Source: Limoniibacter endophyticus (GTDB lineage Bacteria > Pseudomonadota > Alphaproteobacteria > Rhizobiales > Rhizobiaceae). Taken from it: a stretch of 64,000 bases of DNA. Below the pieces are notes generated by a model. That model was not told the DNA's origin. It did no database searches and worked only from the letters and a program-made list of their open reading frames with translations. The DNA lies in contig NZ_BMZO01000009.1 in NCBI RefSeq assembly GCF_014652835.1, positions 51,487 through 115,486 on the forward strand, written 5' to 3'. Positions 9,916 through 20,055 of the stretch are shown one piece after another (position 1 is the stretch's first letter; the number at the start of each line of letters is the position of its first letter). Both the position numbers and the translations under genes were made by a program.

Positions 9916-10059
9916 ATGCCGACATTGTTCAGGTTGGTCTTTTTCATGATGATCATGGCCGTTCTCATCTACGGTGCGATGTTTTCACTCGCGACCTTCG
10001 TCAAGCCGACCCAAACTCAGATGACGATCCGTCTTCCCCTCGAATCCCTGGTAAACTGA
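9916..10059 (+). CDS. Conserved 47-residue single-pass membrane microprotein
   Basis: A small gene starting [10 protein letters not shown]. One hydrophobic span (residues about 6–28, rich in M, I, V, L and ending [11 protein letters not shown]) is followed by a short polar tail containing [20 protein letters not shown] ribosome-binding region precedes the ATG, and the stop lies 7 bp before xerD. I recall similar short proteins ahead of xerD in other Rhizobiales, so this is probably a real, conserved gene. Its N-terminal topology and role are unknown. It may be co-transcribed with xerD. Confidence 0.75.
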   Translation: MPTLFRLVFFMMIMAVLIYGAMFSLATFVKPTQTQMTIRLPLESLVN

Positions 10060-10066
10060 GCATCCC

Positions 10067-10981
10067 ATGGATTTGCGCATCGAATCTTTTCTCGAAATGA
10101 TGAGCGCCGAACGCGGCGCTGCGAAAAACACCCTGGAATCCTATCGTCGGGATCTTGAGGATGCCGCGGGCTTTTGCAAGGCGCACCAGTCTACGCTTCA
10201 GGAAGCCTCGACAGATCTGCTCCGCGATTACCTTGCCAGTCTTGCAGATGCGGGATTTGCAACGAGTTCACAGGCGCGGCGCGTTGCGGCACTAAGGCAA
10301 TTCTACAAGTTCCTCTACCTGGAGAATCTACGAAGCGACGATCCCACCATCACCATCGACAGCCCGAAGAAAGAGGCAAGCCTGCCAAAGATCATGAGCG
10401 TGACGGAGACGAGCCGTCTTCTTGATCTAGCCGCGGAAGAAGCGGCGGAAGGCATCGGAACGCCCCGCGCCATCCGCATTCACGCTCTTGTCGAGGTTCT
10501 CTATGCTACAGGGCTTCGTGTTTCCGAACTGGTCTCGCTACCGGTAGAAGTTGCCAAGCGCGACGATCGTTTCTTCATCGTGCGCGGCAAGGGTAACAAG
10601 GAACGTCTCGTACCGCTCACCGCACCCGCGCGCGCGGCAATGAAACGTTGGCTGGCCGCGCGGAAGCTGCAGGGCGATGAAGATAGCCCATGGCTCTTTC
10701 CCGCAGCTTCCGAAACCGGACATCTGGCAAGACAGGTATTTGGCCGGGAGCTTAAAGAGCTTGCTGCACGAGCCGGAATCGCCAGTGCCAAAATTTCGCC
10801 GCACGTGTTGCGTCATGCTTTCGCCAGCCACCTTTTGCAATACGGTGCCGACCTTCGTACCGTGCAGCAATTGCTGGGCCATGCTGATATTTCAACCACG
10901 CAAATTTACACGCATGTGATTGAAGAACGACTGGTAAGCCTTGTGAATGACCATCATCCGCTTGCCGATTTGCCCCGGTGA
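10067..10981 (+). CDS. xerD: Tyrosine recombinase XerD
   Basis: A 304-residue site-specific tyrosine recombinase that, with XerC, resolves chromosome dimers at dif near the division septum. An N-terminal SAM-like core-binding domain (about 1–95) is followed by the catalytic domain with R151 (ATGLRVSEL), the beta-strand lysine in GKGNKER, HVLRH with H246 and R249, H272 in LGHAD and the nucleophile Y281 in TTQIYTHV. All catalytic residues are present. Its position between aroK and accA and its full length argue for the housekeeping enzyme and against a phage integrase. Confidence 0.95.
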   Translation: MDLRIESFLEMMSAERGAAKNTLESYRRDLEDAAGFCKAHQSTLQEASTDLLRDYLASLADAGFATSSQARRVAALRQFYKFLYLENLRSDDPTITIDSPKKEASLPKIMSVTETSRLLDLAAEEAAEGIGTPRAIRIHALVEVLYATGLRVSELVSLPVEVAKRDDRFFIVRGKGNKERLVPLTAPARAAMKRWLAARKLQGDEDSPWLFPAASETGHLARQVFGRELKELAARAGIASAKISPHVLRHAFASHLLQYGADLRTVQQLLGHADISTTQIYTHVIEERLVSLVNDHHPLADLPR

Positions 10982-11079
10982 GGGTATTGGGAAGCGACTT
11001 GCGGTAGCGTAAAGCCCGTTAAAACGCGCGCGATATAAGCGCAAATGCAACCGACTTTTGGCGATTGGTCCCCGAAAGA

Positions 11080-12030
11080 ATGTACAATTACCTCGATTTT
11101 GAGAAGCCCGTGGCAGATCTCGAAGGCAAGATCCTCGAGCTCAAGAAGCTGTCGGAGGCCGGCGAGGCCGTCGACGTCAACGACGAGGTCGTCCGCCTGG
11201 AGAAGCGCTCGAAGGACGCGCTGATCGATCTCTATAAGGCGCTGACCCCGTGGCAGAAGGCGCAGGTCGCCCGTCATCCGGATCGTCCGCACTGCCTCGA
11301 TTACGTTAAGGAGCTCTTCACCGATTTCACGCCAATGGCCGGCGACCGCTCCTTCGGCGAAGACCACGCCGTGATCGGCGGCTTTGCACGCTTCCGCGGC
11401 CAGGCAATTGCCTTGCTCGGCCATGAGAAGGGCAATGACACGAAATCCCGTCTCAAGCACAATTTCGGCATGGCGAAGCCCGAGGGTTATCGCAAGGCCG
11501 TGCGTCTCATGGAGCTGGCCGACCGCTTCGGCCTTCCGCTGATCACGCTCGTCGATACGGCCGGCGCCTATCCAGGCATTGGAGCTGAGGAACGCGGGCA
11601 GGCAGAAGCCATCGCTCGTTCGACTTCGGCTTGCCTTTCGCTCAAATCTCCCTCGGTATCAGTCATCATTGGCGAAGGCGGTTCAGGCGGGGCGATCGCC
11701 ATTGCAGTTGCCAACAAGGTGCACATGCTGGAGCATTCCATCTATTCGGTGATTTCACCCGAAGGTGCCGCCTCGATCCTCTGGCGTGATCCCACTCGCG
11801 CGAAGGATGCCGCAACAAACATGAAGATCACCGCACAGGACCTGCTCGATCTCAAGGTCATCGACACCATCATCCCCGAGCCGCTCGGTGGCGCTCATCG
11901 TGATCGTGCAAAGGCTATTCGCGATACTGGCGATGTCATTGCCCGCTCATTGGACGAGCTCACCGCCTCTGGCGCGGACTTTCGAGAGCAGCGCCGCGAG
12001 AAATTTCTTGCCATTGGTCGCACCCTTTAA
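11080..12030 (+). CDS. accA: Acetyl-CoA carboxylase carboxyltransferase subunit alpha
   Basis: A 316-residue subunit that, with AccD, transfers the carboxyl group from carboxybiotin to acetyl-CoA in the first step of fatty acid synthesis. It begins [18 protein letters not shown] and contains the crotonase-fold motifs [20 protein letters not shown] and [13 protein letters not shown] took the ATG at 11080, preceded by GAAAGA, over a TTG five codons upstream. A strong terminator follows within 10 bp. Confidence 0.96.
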   Translation: MYNYLDFEKPVADLEGKILELKKLSEAGEAVDVNDEVVRLEKRSKDALIDLYKALTPWQKAQVARHPDRPHCLDYVKELFTDFTPMAGDRSFGEDHAVIGGFARFRGQAIALLGHEKGNDTKSRLKHNFGMAKPEGYRKAVRLMELADRFGLPLITLVDTAGAYPGIGAEERGQAEAIARSTSACLSLKSPSVSVIIGEGGSGGAIAIAVANKVHMLEHSIYSVISPEGAASILWRDPTRAKDAATNMKITAQDLLDLKVIDTIIPEPLGGAHRDRAKAIRDTGDVIARSLDELTASGADFREQRREKFLAIGRTL

Positions 12031-12038
12031 ATGTCGAG

Positions 12039-12071
12039 AACGGCGGCGATCACAATTTCGCCGCTGTTTTT
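12039..12071 (+). terminator. Rho-independent terminator of accA
   Basis: An 11-bp stem (AACGGCGGCGA against TCGCCGCTGTT, one G–U pair) with an 8-nt loop ends in a T run. It begins 9 bp after the accA stop. Confidence 0.85.
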
Positions 12072-12209
12072 CCTTCTGACTGCCATCGGATAAGGTGATT
12101 CCGGCCTCTTCCGGTAAAGGTTTCGTAAGGTTAATCTCCGTATAGAATTCCATATGCATTGTGCAAAAAGGTGGAATTCGTGCTTAGTTCGGGTCACATC
12201 GTGAGGGAC

Positions 12210-13538
12210 ATGTCACAAGTCACCCCAGACGATCGACCACGCCGCATATCCGGCGTGATCGTCAAGCGTGCGCTTCAGGCGCTGATGCTGGCCTCCCTTG
12301 TGGCGCTCGCTGCCTGCCAGGACAAAACCCTTTCCGACATCGCCCCGAAGGCCAATGCCAAGTTGCCTGCCCGCATCGTGCAGCAGATGAAGGCCAAGGG
12401 CATGAATGAGAAGTCGCCCATCATGGTGCGTATCTTCAAGGAAGAGGCAAAGCTCGAAGTCTGGAAGCAGAAGACCAACGGCCGCTACGATATCATTGCC
12501 AGCTACGACATCTGCAAATGGTCGGGCAAGCTTGGCCCCAAGTTCAAGGAAGGCGATCGCCAGGCACCGGAAGGTTTCTACACGGTGGGACCCAGCTCTC
12601 TGAACCCGAATTCAAGCTACCACCTCTCCTTCAACATGGGCTTCCCCAACGCCTATGACCGCGTCAACAATCGCACCGGCATGCACCTTATGGTCCATGG
12701 AGGCTGTTCCTCGTCCGGCTGCTATTCCATGACGGACGAGCAGGTGACAGAGATTTACGCATTTGCGCGAGATGCGTTCTCCGGTGGTCAGCGCAATTTC
12801 CAGATCCAGGCCTTCCCGTTCCGCATGACACCCGCCAACATGGCGCGTTACAAGGACGATCCGAATATCGAATTCTGGAAGATGTTGAAGGAAGGCTACG
12901 ACCACTTCGAAATCACCAAGGTGCCGCCTAAGGTCGATGTCTGCGACAAGAAATATGTCTTCAACCAGATGACGCTCGACGGGCAGCCGATTTCCCCGAC
13001 ATCCGCCTGCCCCGTAATGACACAGCCGGACAGCCTGAAACTTGCCTATCAGAGCTACAAGAACAACTATGAGAGTGCTTTTGACAAGGCGCTTGGCGGG
13101 AAGATCACGCGCCCTGCGCCAAGCATCCAGGGCCTGGCGGAAGTCGATCTCGTCGTTGACTGGACAAAGCGTCGTGCGCGCGGAGAAGCGGTAACGCGCG
13201 AACCGCCGTCGCTCTCGCCTGAGGGTGCTGTGCTCGCGCCACAGGACAACGCGATCGTGCGCATAGCCAACCCGGACGGTACACGCCGCGCCGATCCTGC
13301 TCCGCAGAACCGGACGCGATTCTCGCCAGCGCAACAGGCAATCACTACGCCGTCAGCCAGTGCACCAGCACCGGCTGCCCGTCCTGCGAACATCGCCCCT
13401 GCTGTGACACCGACGCCTGTCCCCGCCGACGTGCCAAGCGCTGCTGCCCCCTCTGCCGAGGTTCCTATCATGGCGGCGCAGCCAGAGCAGGAGAAGACCG
13501 GCTTTGGCCAGCGATTCCGTGGCCTGTTTACGCGCTAG
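12210..13538 (+). CDS. L,D-transpeptidase (YkuD) lipoprotein
   Basis: A 442-residue envelope protein. The N-terminus has a basic stretch, a hydrophobic segment and a lipobox LAAC, so it is probably lipid-anchored in the periplasm. The YkuD domain holds the catalytic motif HGGCSSSGCYSM (His…Cys), which forms 3-3 peptidoglycan crosslinks or attaches proteins to peptidoglycan. The last 130 or so residues are Pro/Ala-rich and low-complexity, probably a wall-spanning tail. Alternative starts exist at a TTG at 12159 and a GTG at 12201; the ATG at 12210 follows GAGGG closely. The stop lies 1 bp before the TusA-like start. Confidence 0.88.
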   Translation: MSQVTPDDRPRRISGVIVKRALQALMLASLVALAACQDKTLSDIAPKANAKLPARIVQQMKAKGMNEKSPIMVRIFKEEAKLEVWKQKTNGRYDIIASYDICKWSGKLGPKFKEGDRQAPEGFYTVGPSSLNPNSSYHLSFNMGFPNAYDRVNNRTGMHLMVHGGCSSSGCYSMTDEQVTEIYAFARDAFSGGQRNFQIQAFPFRMTPANMARYKDDPNIEFWKMLKEGYDHFEITKVPPKVDVCDKKYVFNQMTLDGQPISPTSACPVMTQPDSLKLAYQSYKNNYESAFDKALGGKITRPAPSIQGLAEVDLVVDWTKRRARGEAVTREPPSLSPEGAVLAPQDNAIVRIANPDGTRRADPAPQNRTRFSPAQQAITTPSASAPAPAARPANIAPAVTPTPVPADVPSAAAPSAEVPIMAAQPEQEKTGFGQRFRGLFTR

Positions 13539-13539
13539 A

Positions 13540-13779
13540 ATGTCAAATAGCCCGGCCCTCCCCGAAATTTACGATCTCAGAGGGCTGAATTGCCCTCTCC
13601 CCGTTCTGAAGGCTCGAAAGCGTCTTGCTGCGATGCAGACGGGTGAGCGACTTGCCGTTGCCACCACCGATCCGCTCGCCGTGATCGACCTGGCCGCCCT
13701 CTGCAATGATGACGGCCACGTGCTCGTCGAAACCATACCCGACAAGCATGGCCATGTCTTCGTGATCCAAAAGGGCTAG
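13540..13779 (+). CDS. TusA/SirA-like sulfurtransferase
   Basis: A 79-residue protein with the family hallmark DLRGLNCPLPVLKARK, whose CPxP cysteine carries persulfide sulfur. TusA proteins relay sulfur to tRNA thiolation and cofactor pathways. I chose the ATG at 13540 (MSNSPALPEIYDLRG), which begins one base after the stop of the L,D-transpeptidase gene, over an in-frame start inside that gene. It converges on the CobW gene, and the two stop codons overlap by 4 bp. Confidence 0.9.
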   Translation: MSNSPALPEIYDLRGLNCPLPVLKARKRLAAMQTGERLAVATTDPLAVIDLAALCNDDGHVLVETIPDKHGHVFVIQKG

Positions 13780-14891
13780 CGCACCGTGAAGCCCGCAATC
13801 GCCAGCGGGTTGTCGCTGAGCGCGGCGTGATCGGCCATATCGATTTGTGGGGTACCGAACAGCGCCAGGAATGTCCGCTTGACCTCGTCAAGACTGCCGC
13901 CATCCATAATCACGACCATCCGCGTGCCGCGAGAGCTGTCTGGCCAGCGCTCAAGCCGGACCGGCGGATGAAACAGGCTCTGCACGCCATGCACAACCAA
14001 TGGCCGTTCCGGATGTTCCATCGTTTCAACCAGACCCTTCAGCCGCAGCAGATGATCGCCCGCGATCGCACGCAACTGCCCTAAGAACGCGTCGACCACG
14101 CCAAAACTCACCGCTCCGTCATGAACGAGCGAGATAGTTTGAATATGAGAATGCGCATGATCGTGATGATGGTGCGCATGGTGATCATGCTCAAATTGGG
14201 GGGCGTGATCGTGCTCGGCCTTTTCGCCCAACCATTCGCGAACGGCGTCGTCTTTCTCGGAAAGATTGTAAGGCCCACAGGAAACCAGTCCCTTATCCGC
14301 CACCACGTCCGACATGTCGAGAAAAGCCGCGCGCGGATTGAGCGCACGCATATCGGCCTTCAATGTGGCAAGCACGGCATCATCAGCAATGAGATCGGTC
14401 TTGCTGATCAGGATGCGGTCCGCCACCGCCACCTGACGCCGCGCCTCTTCGTGCTTTGCAAGCGTCATCGAGCCGTTGACGGCATCCACCAGCGCAATCA
14501 CACCATCAAGCCGCAGCATACCCATCAGGACGGGGTGCCCCATTAGCGCCTTCAGCACCGGCGAGGGATCGGCAAGTCCGGTCGTCTCGATGACGATCCG
14601 CGAAAGCCTGGGGATGCGCCGGGTCTGCGCCCGGTCCAAAAGGTCTGCCAGGGTATCGACCAGCGCGCCGCGCATGACGCAGCACACACAACCGTCCGGC
14701 AGTTCAACGATATTCTCGTTTGCCTGCTCGACAAGGAGGTGATCAAGCGAAACCGAACCGAACTCGTTGATGATGACGGCACAATCCGACAAGGAGCCGG
14801 AATTGAGCAGACGGTTGAGTAAGGTTGTTTTGCCCGCGCCAAGAAAGCCGGTCAAAATCGAAACCGGGACCGGCTCGTTCATTATGTGCAT
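13776..14891 (-). CDS. CobW/COG0523 family GTPase, histidine-rich metal chaperone
   Basis: A 371-residue GTPase of the G3E family. Walker A is GFLGAGKTTLLN, the metal-binding CxCC motif is GCVCCVMRG, and SKTDL supplies base recognition. A strikingly His-rich segment (HDHAPQFEHDHH, then AHHHHDHAHSH) precedes the C-terminal CobW_C domain. Such proteins deliver zinc or cobalt to target enzymes. The His tract suggests zinc, but no zinc-responsive operator was found. The ATG at 14891 is reached from the TGA of the upstream D,D-carboxypeptidase (TGATATG), suggesting coupled translation. A cobalamin role is not implied by the family name. Confidence 0.9.
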   Translation of the reverse strand: MHIMNEPVPVSILTGFLGAGKTTLLNRLLNSGSLSDCAVIINEFGSVSLDHLLVEQANENIVELPDGCVCCVMRGALVDTLADLLDRAQTRRIPRLSRIVIETTGLADPSPVLKALMGHPVLMGMLRLDGVIALVDAVNGSMTLAKHEEARRQVAVADRILISKTDLIADDAVLATLKADMRALNPRAAFLDMSDVVADKGLVSCGPYNLSEKDDAVREWLGEKAEHDHAPQFEHDHHAHHHHDHAHSHIQTISLVHDGAVSFGVVDAFLGQLRAIAGDHLLRLKGLVETMEHPERPLVVHGVQSLFHPPVRLERWPDSSRGTRMVVIMDGGSLDEVKRTFLALFGTPQIDMADHAALSDNPLAIAGFTVR

Positions 14892-14892
14892 A

Positions 14893-16140
14893 TCAGTAGA
14901 GTCCAGTTGCCGGTATTGACGAAGCCTGCGTCGCGCCTCGCAGCTCAAGCTCCTCGAAGATAGCACTTGCCTGCGGCTTCTTTTGCTCGAAAAGCCCCTG
15001 CGGCGCCGCGGGCGCGCGCTCGGTTGATCCCGTGGTCACGGTCGGTGTCGCCGGCGTGAACTCATAGACAGGACGCGGCGTTGGAATCGGAACATCGGCA
15101 ATCTCGCCACCAATCAGACTGTCCGCCAGCGCCTTCGGCACCGGACCGGTCGCGCCACCTACCTTGATCACAGCTGCCCGAGGCTCATGTTTGCGCTCGT
15201 GCAGATAGGGGGAGTCGATCTTGAGGTTGCCATCTGTATCGCGGCCATCATATCGCTCCGCAGCCGCCTGCGGGTTGCAGATTACAGGGCGCATGTCGAT
15301 CGGCGCCAGGGCATGCTTGGTGACAGGCTGCATCGCCATCAGATTCGTGCCGGCAGTGGCCGAGGTTTGAAATCCTCGCGTCAGAAGCTCGGCCGCCTTG
15401 ATGGCACGTTCCTGCTGCGAGGATGCACCCAGCACCACTGCTGCGAGGCTGCGGCCGTTGCGTGTTGCCGAAGCGGCGAGATTGAAGCCCGATGCACAGA
15501 CAAAGCCTGTCTTCAGCCCGTCAGCGCCATCGAAACGGCCGACGAGCAAATTGTAATTGGCTGTTACCTTGCCATTCACCTCGATACCTTCGAGGCCGAA
15601 ATAGCTTGCAAAGTCAGGGAATTCCGAACGCAACGCCCGGATCAAAACGGCAAGATCGCGCGCCGTCGTATATTGCTGGGGATCATGCAGCCCATGCGCA
15701 TTGATGAAATGTGTATCGTTCATCCCGAGCCGCCTGGCTTCTGCATTCATCCGCGCGACAAAAGCCTTCTCGCTGCCGCCAACATTATCGGCAACGGCAG
15801 TCGCGACATCATTCGCGGATTTGACGAGTAGGATCTTCAGCGCATTGTCGAACGTAATAATGGTACCCGGCGCATAACCCATCTTGCTCGGAGGCTCGGA
15901 GGCGGCATTCCGCGTCATGCGGATCGGCGATTCCAGCGTCAGTTCTCCGGCCTTTAATGCGCGCAGGCCCGTGTAGACCGTCATCAGCTTGGTCAGCGAC
16001 GCCGGGTGCCAGCGTTGGTAGGCTTCCTGCTGGCCAAGAACCTGGCCGGTCTTGACATCGAATACGATCGAGGGATTGGCGTGGACAGGACCACTGAGGA
16101 CGGAAAGGCAAAGAAGTATAGCTGCGCTGCGCTTCATCAT
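14893..16140 (-). CDS. D-alanyl-D-alanine carboxypeptidase (penicillin-binding protein)
   Basis: A 415-residue periplasmic low-molecular-mass PBP that trims the terminal D-Ala of peptidoglycan stem peptides. It has a signal peptide (MMKRSAAILLCLSVLSGPVHAN). The serine-peptidase S11 motifs are all present: SLTK (HPASLTKLM), SAN (LLVKSANDVA) and KTG (DGLKTGFVC). The C-terminal 120 residues are Pro/Ala-rich. The start at 16140 has AGGAAA upstream; the frame continues 30 codons further without a signal peptide. It is followed without a gap by the CobW gene. Confidence 0.93.
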   Translation of the reverse strand: MMKRSAAILLCLSVLSGPVHANPSIVFDVKTGQVLGQQEAYQRWHPASLTKLMTVYTGLRALKAGELTLESPIRMTRNAASEPPSKMGYAPGTIITFDNALKILLVKSANDVATAVADNVGGSEKAFVARMNAEARRLGMNDTHFINAHGLHDPQQYTTARDLAVLIRALRSEFPDFASYFGLEGIEVNGKVTANYNLLVGRFDGADGLKTGFVCASGFNLAASATRNGRSLAAVVLGASSQQERAIKAAELLTRGFQTSATAGTNLMAMQPVTKHALAPIDMRPVICNPQAAAERYDGRDTDGNLKIDSPYLHERKHEPRAAVIKVGGATGPVPKALADSLIGGEIADVPIPTPRPVYEFTPATPTVTTGSTERAPAAPQGLFEQKKPQASAIFEELELRGATQASSIPATGLY

Positions 16141-16345
16141 TCGGTTTCCTGACCGATCTTCCTGCAAGATAGTCCTTGCACCCGAGGCACCTGCTTTTCT
16201 ACAGTTCGCGCTTCGAGCGGATTGATACAAATTTCCGAGCCGGAAAACGAGGCGTTATCGGTCTACTGTGACCTGATGATGGCACGGAAGTAATTGCATC
16301 GATTTCTACCCATTTATACCGAGGATGAAAGTGGAAACTTGAGAA

Positions 16346-17512
16346 ATGCCCATTCTTAACAGCGCTGCCGATCTTGCCACCGAAGCCACGCAATGGCGCA
16401 GAACACTCCACACCATCCCGGAACTGGATTTCGCCCTACACAAGACTTCCGCCTTCGTGGCTGAGCGCCTTGCCGAGTTCGGCTGCGACGACATCGTCAC
16501 CGGCGTCGCAAAGACGGGCATCGTCGCCACCATAAAAGGCCGGCTCGGAGCCGGCCCCGCCATTGCCCTGCGCGCCGACATGGATGCCTTGCCCATCGAC
16601 GAGGCGAGCGGCGTGGACTTCGCCTCCACGCATCCGGGAATCATGCATGCCTGCGGCCATGATGGACATGTCGCAATGTTGCTGGGCGCTGCAAAACACC
16701 TCGCCGAAACCCGCAATTTCGCGGGAACAGTGGTACTCTTTTTCCAGCCAGCGGAAGAAGGCGGGGGCGGCGGCAATGTCATGGTCAAGGAAGGAGTGAT
16801 GGACCGTTTCTCGGTGAAGGAGGTTTACGGCCTGCACAACATGCCGGGACTACCGGTCGGAGCGTTCGCCACAACGGCCGGCCCGATCATGGCGGCAACC
16901 GCGGAGTTCGATATCACCATTACAGGCAAGAGCGGCCATGCTGCCATGCCGGACAAGGCAATCGACCCTGTCGTCATCGGCAGTCAGATTATCGGCGCCT
17001 TGCAGACCATCGCTTCGCGCAGCATCGATCCGCTGCAGTCAGTCGTCGTCTCCGCCACCAAATTCCATGCTGGCGATGCCTATAATGTCATCCCGGATAC
17101 TGCGGTGATCTCAGGCACGGTGCGCACCCTCGACGCCAGGGTCGCAGAGACCGCTGCCGAAAAGCTCAGGGCCATCGCCACCGGAATTGCGAGCGCCCAG
17201 GGCGCCAGCGCCTTTGTCGATTACCGCCCGAACTATCCTGTGACGGTCAATCACCGGGATCAGACGGAGTTCGCCCTGTCGGTAGCGCAAAATGTCTTTG
17301 GGGCTGGTCAGATCAATCCCTCTGTTCCACCGCTAATGGCGGGCGAGGATTTTTCCTATATGCTCAATGCGCGGCCAGGCAATTTTTCGTTTATTGGAAA
17401 TGGACCTTCCGCAGCTCTTCATAATGCGCGTTATGCCTTCAACGACGACGCAATCGCCCACGGCATCAGTTATTGGGTAGCGCTTGCCGAGAAAGCCCTG
17501 AAGGCGGCTTAA
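16346..17512 (+). CDS. M20 family amidohydrolase (hippurate hydrolase type)
   Basis: A 388-residue cytoplasmic metallopeptidase of the M20D amidohydrolase group, which removes acyl or amino-acid groups (hippurate, indole-acetyl amino acids, N-acetyl compounds). It shows LRADMDALPI, HACGHDGHVAMLLGAA and FFQPAEEGGGGG with the metal residues, then the lid domain (SGHAAMPDKAIDPV) and a late metal histidine region (PLMAGEDFSYML). No signal peptide. The true substrate is unknown. It is the last protein gene before tRNA-Arg. Confidence 0.92.
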   Translation: MPILNSAADLATEATQWRRTLHTIPELDFALHKTSAFVAERLAEFGCDDIVTGVAKTGIVATIKGRLGAGPAIALRADMDALPIDEASGVDFASTHPGIMHACGHDGHVAMLLGAAKHLAETRNFAGTVVLFFQPAEEGGGGGNVMVKEGVMDRFSVKEVYGLHNMPGLPVGAFATTAGPIMAATAEFDITITGKSGHAAMPDKAIDPVVIGSQIIGALQTIASRSIDPLQSVVVSATKFHAGDAYNVIPDTAVISGTVRTLDARVAETAAEKLRAIATGIASAQGASAFVDYRPNYPVTVNHRDQTEFALSVAQNVFGAGQINPSVPPLMAGEDFSYMLNARPGNFSFIGNGPSAALHNARYAFNDDAIAHGISYWVALAEKALKAA

Positions 17513-17575
17513 GACTATGGACAAGTCGCAGGGCAGTTGATCCTCGCCCTCGGCTGGTTTATGGGAAGAGCCAGT

Positions 17576-17652
17576 GTCTGCGTAGCTCAGCAGGATAGAG
17601 CACAGGATTCCTAATCCTGGGGTCGCAGGTTCGAATCCTGCCGTGGACACCA
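17576..17652 (+). tRNA. tRNA-Arg (CCU anticodon)
   Basis: A complete 77-nt cloverleaf with an encoded CCA end. The acceptor GTCTGCG pairs with CGTGGAC through two G–U pairs. The anticodon stem CAGGA/TCCTG encloses TTCCTAA, giving anticodon CCU for AGG codons. The T arm is GCAGG-TTCGAAT-CCTGC. tRNA-Arg(CCU) genes are frequent integration sites, and the region just to the right becomes accessory, but no duplicated tRNA 3' end or integrase was found. Confidence 0.95.
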
Positions 17653-17721
17653 TCTCAACGCGGTCCGTTCTGGACACACGTGAGTTACGATTTTCCCTGC
17701 ACATAATTCTCGCCGAATCTA

Positions 17722-18614
<893 letters not shown>

Positions 18615-18650
18615 GTAAGCTCAAGAGGTGTGACGTCAGATTAATCGACA

Positions 18651-18691
18651 GTATCGATTAGTCCAATCAGTTTTGCCTGACTAATCGATAC
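18651..18691. promoter_or_regulatory. 13-bp perfect inverted repeat, probable LysR operator
   Basis: GTATCGATTAGTC (18651–18663) and its exact reverse complement GACTAATCGATAC (18679–18691) are separated by 15 bp in the 360-bp gap between the divergent LysR and alcohol dehydrogenase genes. A third half-site-like TTAATCGA lies at 18641. The arrangement suits a LysR dimer pair controlling both directions. The rest of the gap, 18692–18974, shows no gene; the dehydrogenase has an AAAGGAAA ribosome-binding site. Confidence 0.6.
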
Positions 18692-18974
18692 AAAGCAGAA
18701 CTGCTATCTGGTCGATCGACAGGCAGACATATAGGACAGAACGTAAGCGAACCCCGCAAGCCGGCGGTCTATGGAAATAGGGGGTTCGGGGGGAGAAACG
18801 CCGATTGATCTTTGCTACTTTGCTCCGTGGGGCAATCCGGCTTTCTTCCATGGCTCGTACCGATGGTCGCGCAGCCGCATCCGGCCCGGGCGGCTCAACC
18901 AGGGAACAGTACCCTCTACACACGCGCGGCGAGCGCTCTTCGTGGTGAAATACTCTCTTAACAAAGGAAACGTC

Positions 18975-20018
18975 ATGACTATCGCATTTGGCAATCTGGC
19001 AGCAGACAAACCGCTCGAACGACTGGAGATCACACGTCGGCAACCCGGCCCGCAGGACGTTCAGATTGCTATAGCCTATTGCGGCGTGTGCCACTCCGAC
19101 CTTCACCAGGCACGCGGGGAATGGGCTGGTACGCTTTACCCTTGCGTTCCTGGTCACGAAATCGTGGGGCGCATCTCGGCGGTCGGCAGCGCCGTCTCCA
19201 AATTCAAGGAGGGCGATCTGGTCGGCGTTGGTTGTATCGTCGACAGCTGCCGTCACTGCTATCAATGCGACGATGGGCTGGAGAATTATTGCGATCATAT
19301 GGTCGGAACCTATAATGGCCCGACGGCCGATGCGTCTGGTCACACCCTGGGTGGATATGCGCAGTCCATCGTGGTTGATGAGCGCTATGTCCTCCGCGTC
19401 AAGCATGACGAAGATCAACTTGCTGCCGTCGCGCCTCTGCTTTGTGCGGGAATCACCACCTATTCGCCACTACGGCACTGGAATGCAGGCCCCGGCAAAA
19501 AGGTTGGTATCGTCGGAATTGGTGGCCTCGGCCACATGGGGATCAAGCTGGCTCATGCAATGGGAGCTCACGTCGTCGCCTTTACGACGTCGGAATCCAA
19601 GCGCAGGGAAGCCACCCTGCTCGGCGCGGATGAGGTTGTCGTGTCCCGTAATGCCGATGAGATGGCAGCGCACCAACAGAGTTTCGACCTGATCGTCAAC
19701 ACCGTCGCTGCTCCCCACGACCTCGACGCGTTCCTTGTTCTCCTGAAACGTGACGGCACCCTCACCCTGGTAGGCGCACCTGCTTCACCACATCCGTCCC
19801 CGGAAGTTTTCAACCTGATCATGAAGCGTCGTTCGATTGCCGGTTCGATGATCGGCGGTATTCCGGAAACGCAGGAAATGCTCGACTTTTGTGCCGAGCA
19901 TGGAATCGTTGCGGATATCGAGATGATCAGGGCCGACCAAGTCAACGAAGCCTATGAAAGAATGCTGATGGGCGACGTTAAATACCGCTTCGTCATCGAC
20001 AATGCATCGCTCGTTTGA
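18975..20018 (+). CDS. Zinc-dependent alcohol dehydrogenase (YahK/CAD type)
   Basis: A 347-residue medium-chain dehydrogenase. Catalytic zinc ligands are in [11 protein letters not shown] and GHEIVG, with a late cysteine in [13 protein letters not shown]. The structural zinc lobe reads [15 protein letters not shown]. The nucleotide fold is [17 protein letters not shown]. These features fit the NADP-dependent cinnamyl-alcohol/aldehyde reductase group exemplified by E. coli YahK. The frame extends far upstream, but the ATG at 18975 follows AAAGGAAACGTC and begins the conserved domain. The cupin gene follows 37 bp downstream. Confidence 0.93.
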   Translation: MTIAFGNLAADKPLERLEITRRQPGPQDVQIAIAYCGVCHSDLHQARGEWAGTLYPCVPGHEIVGRISAVGSAVSKFKEGDLVGVGCIVDSCRHCYQCDDGLENYCDHMVGTYNGPTADASGHTLGGYAQSIVVDERYVLRVKHDEDQLAAVAPLLCAGITTYSPLRHWNAGPGKKVGIVGIGGLGHMGIKLAHAMGAHVVAFTTSESKRREATLLGADEVVVSRNADEMAAHQQSFDLIVNTVAAPHDLDAFLVLLKRDGTLTLVGAPASPHPSPEVFNLIMKRRSIAGSMIGGIPETQEMLDFCAEHGIVADIEMIRADQVNEAYERMLMGDVKYRFVIDNASLV

Positions 20019-20055
20019 GTCGTGCCAGCATCAACCGAAACAAGGGACCGGTAGC

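Noticed and set aside
10067..10981. Tyrosine recombinase as the integrase of a mobile element
   Set aside because: Length, motifs and the aroK/accA neighbourhood identify housekeeping XerD.
17576..17652. tRNA-Arg(CCU) as the attachment site of an island spanning the catabolic genes
   Set aside because: No integrase, no second copy of the tRNA 3' end and no composition shift could be seen within the window.
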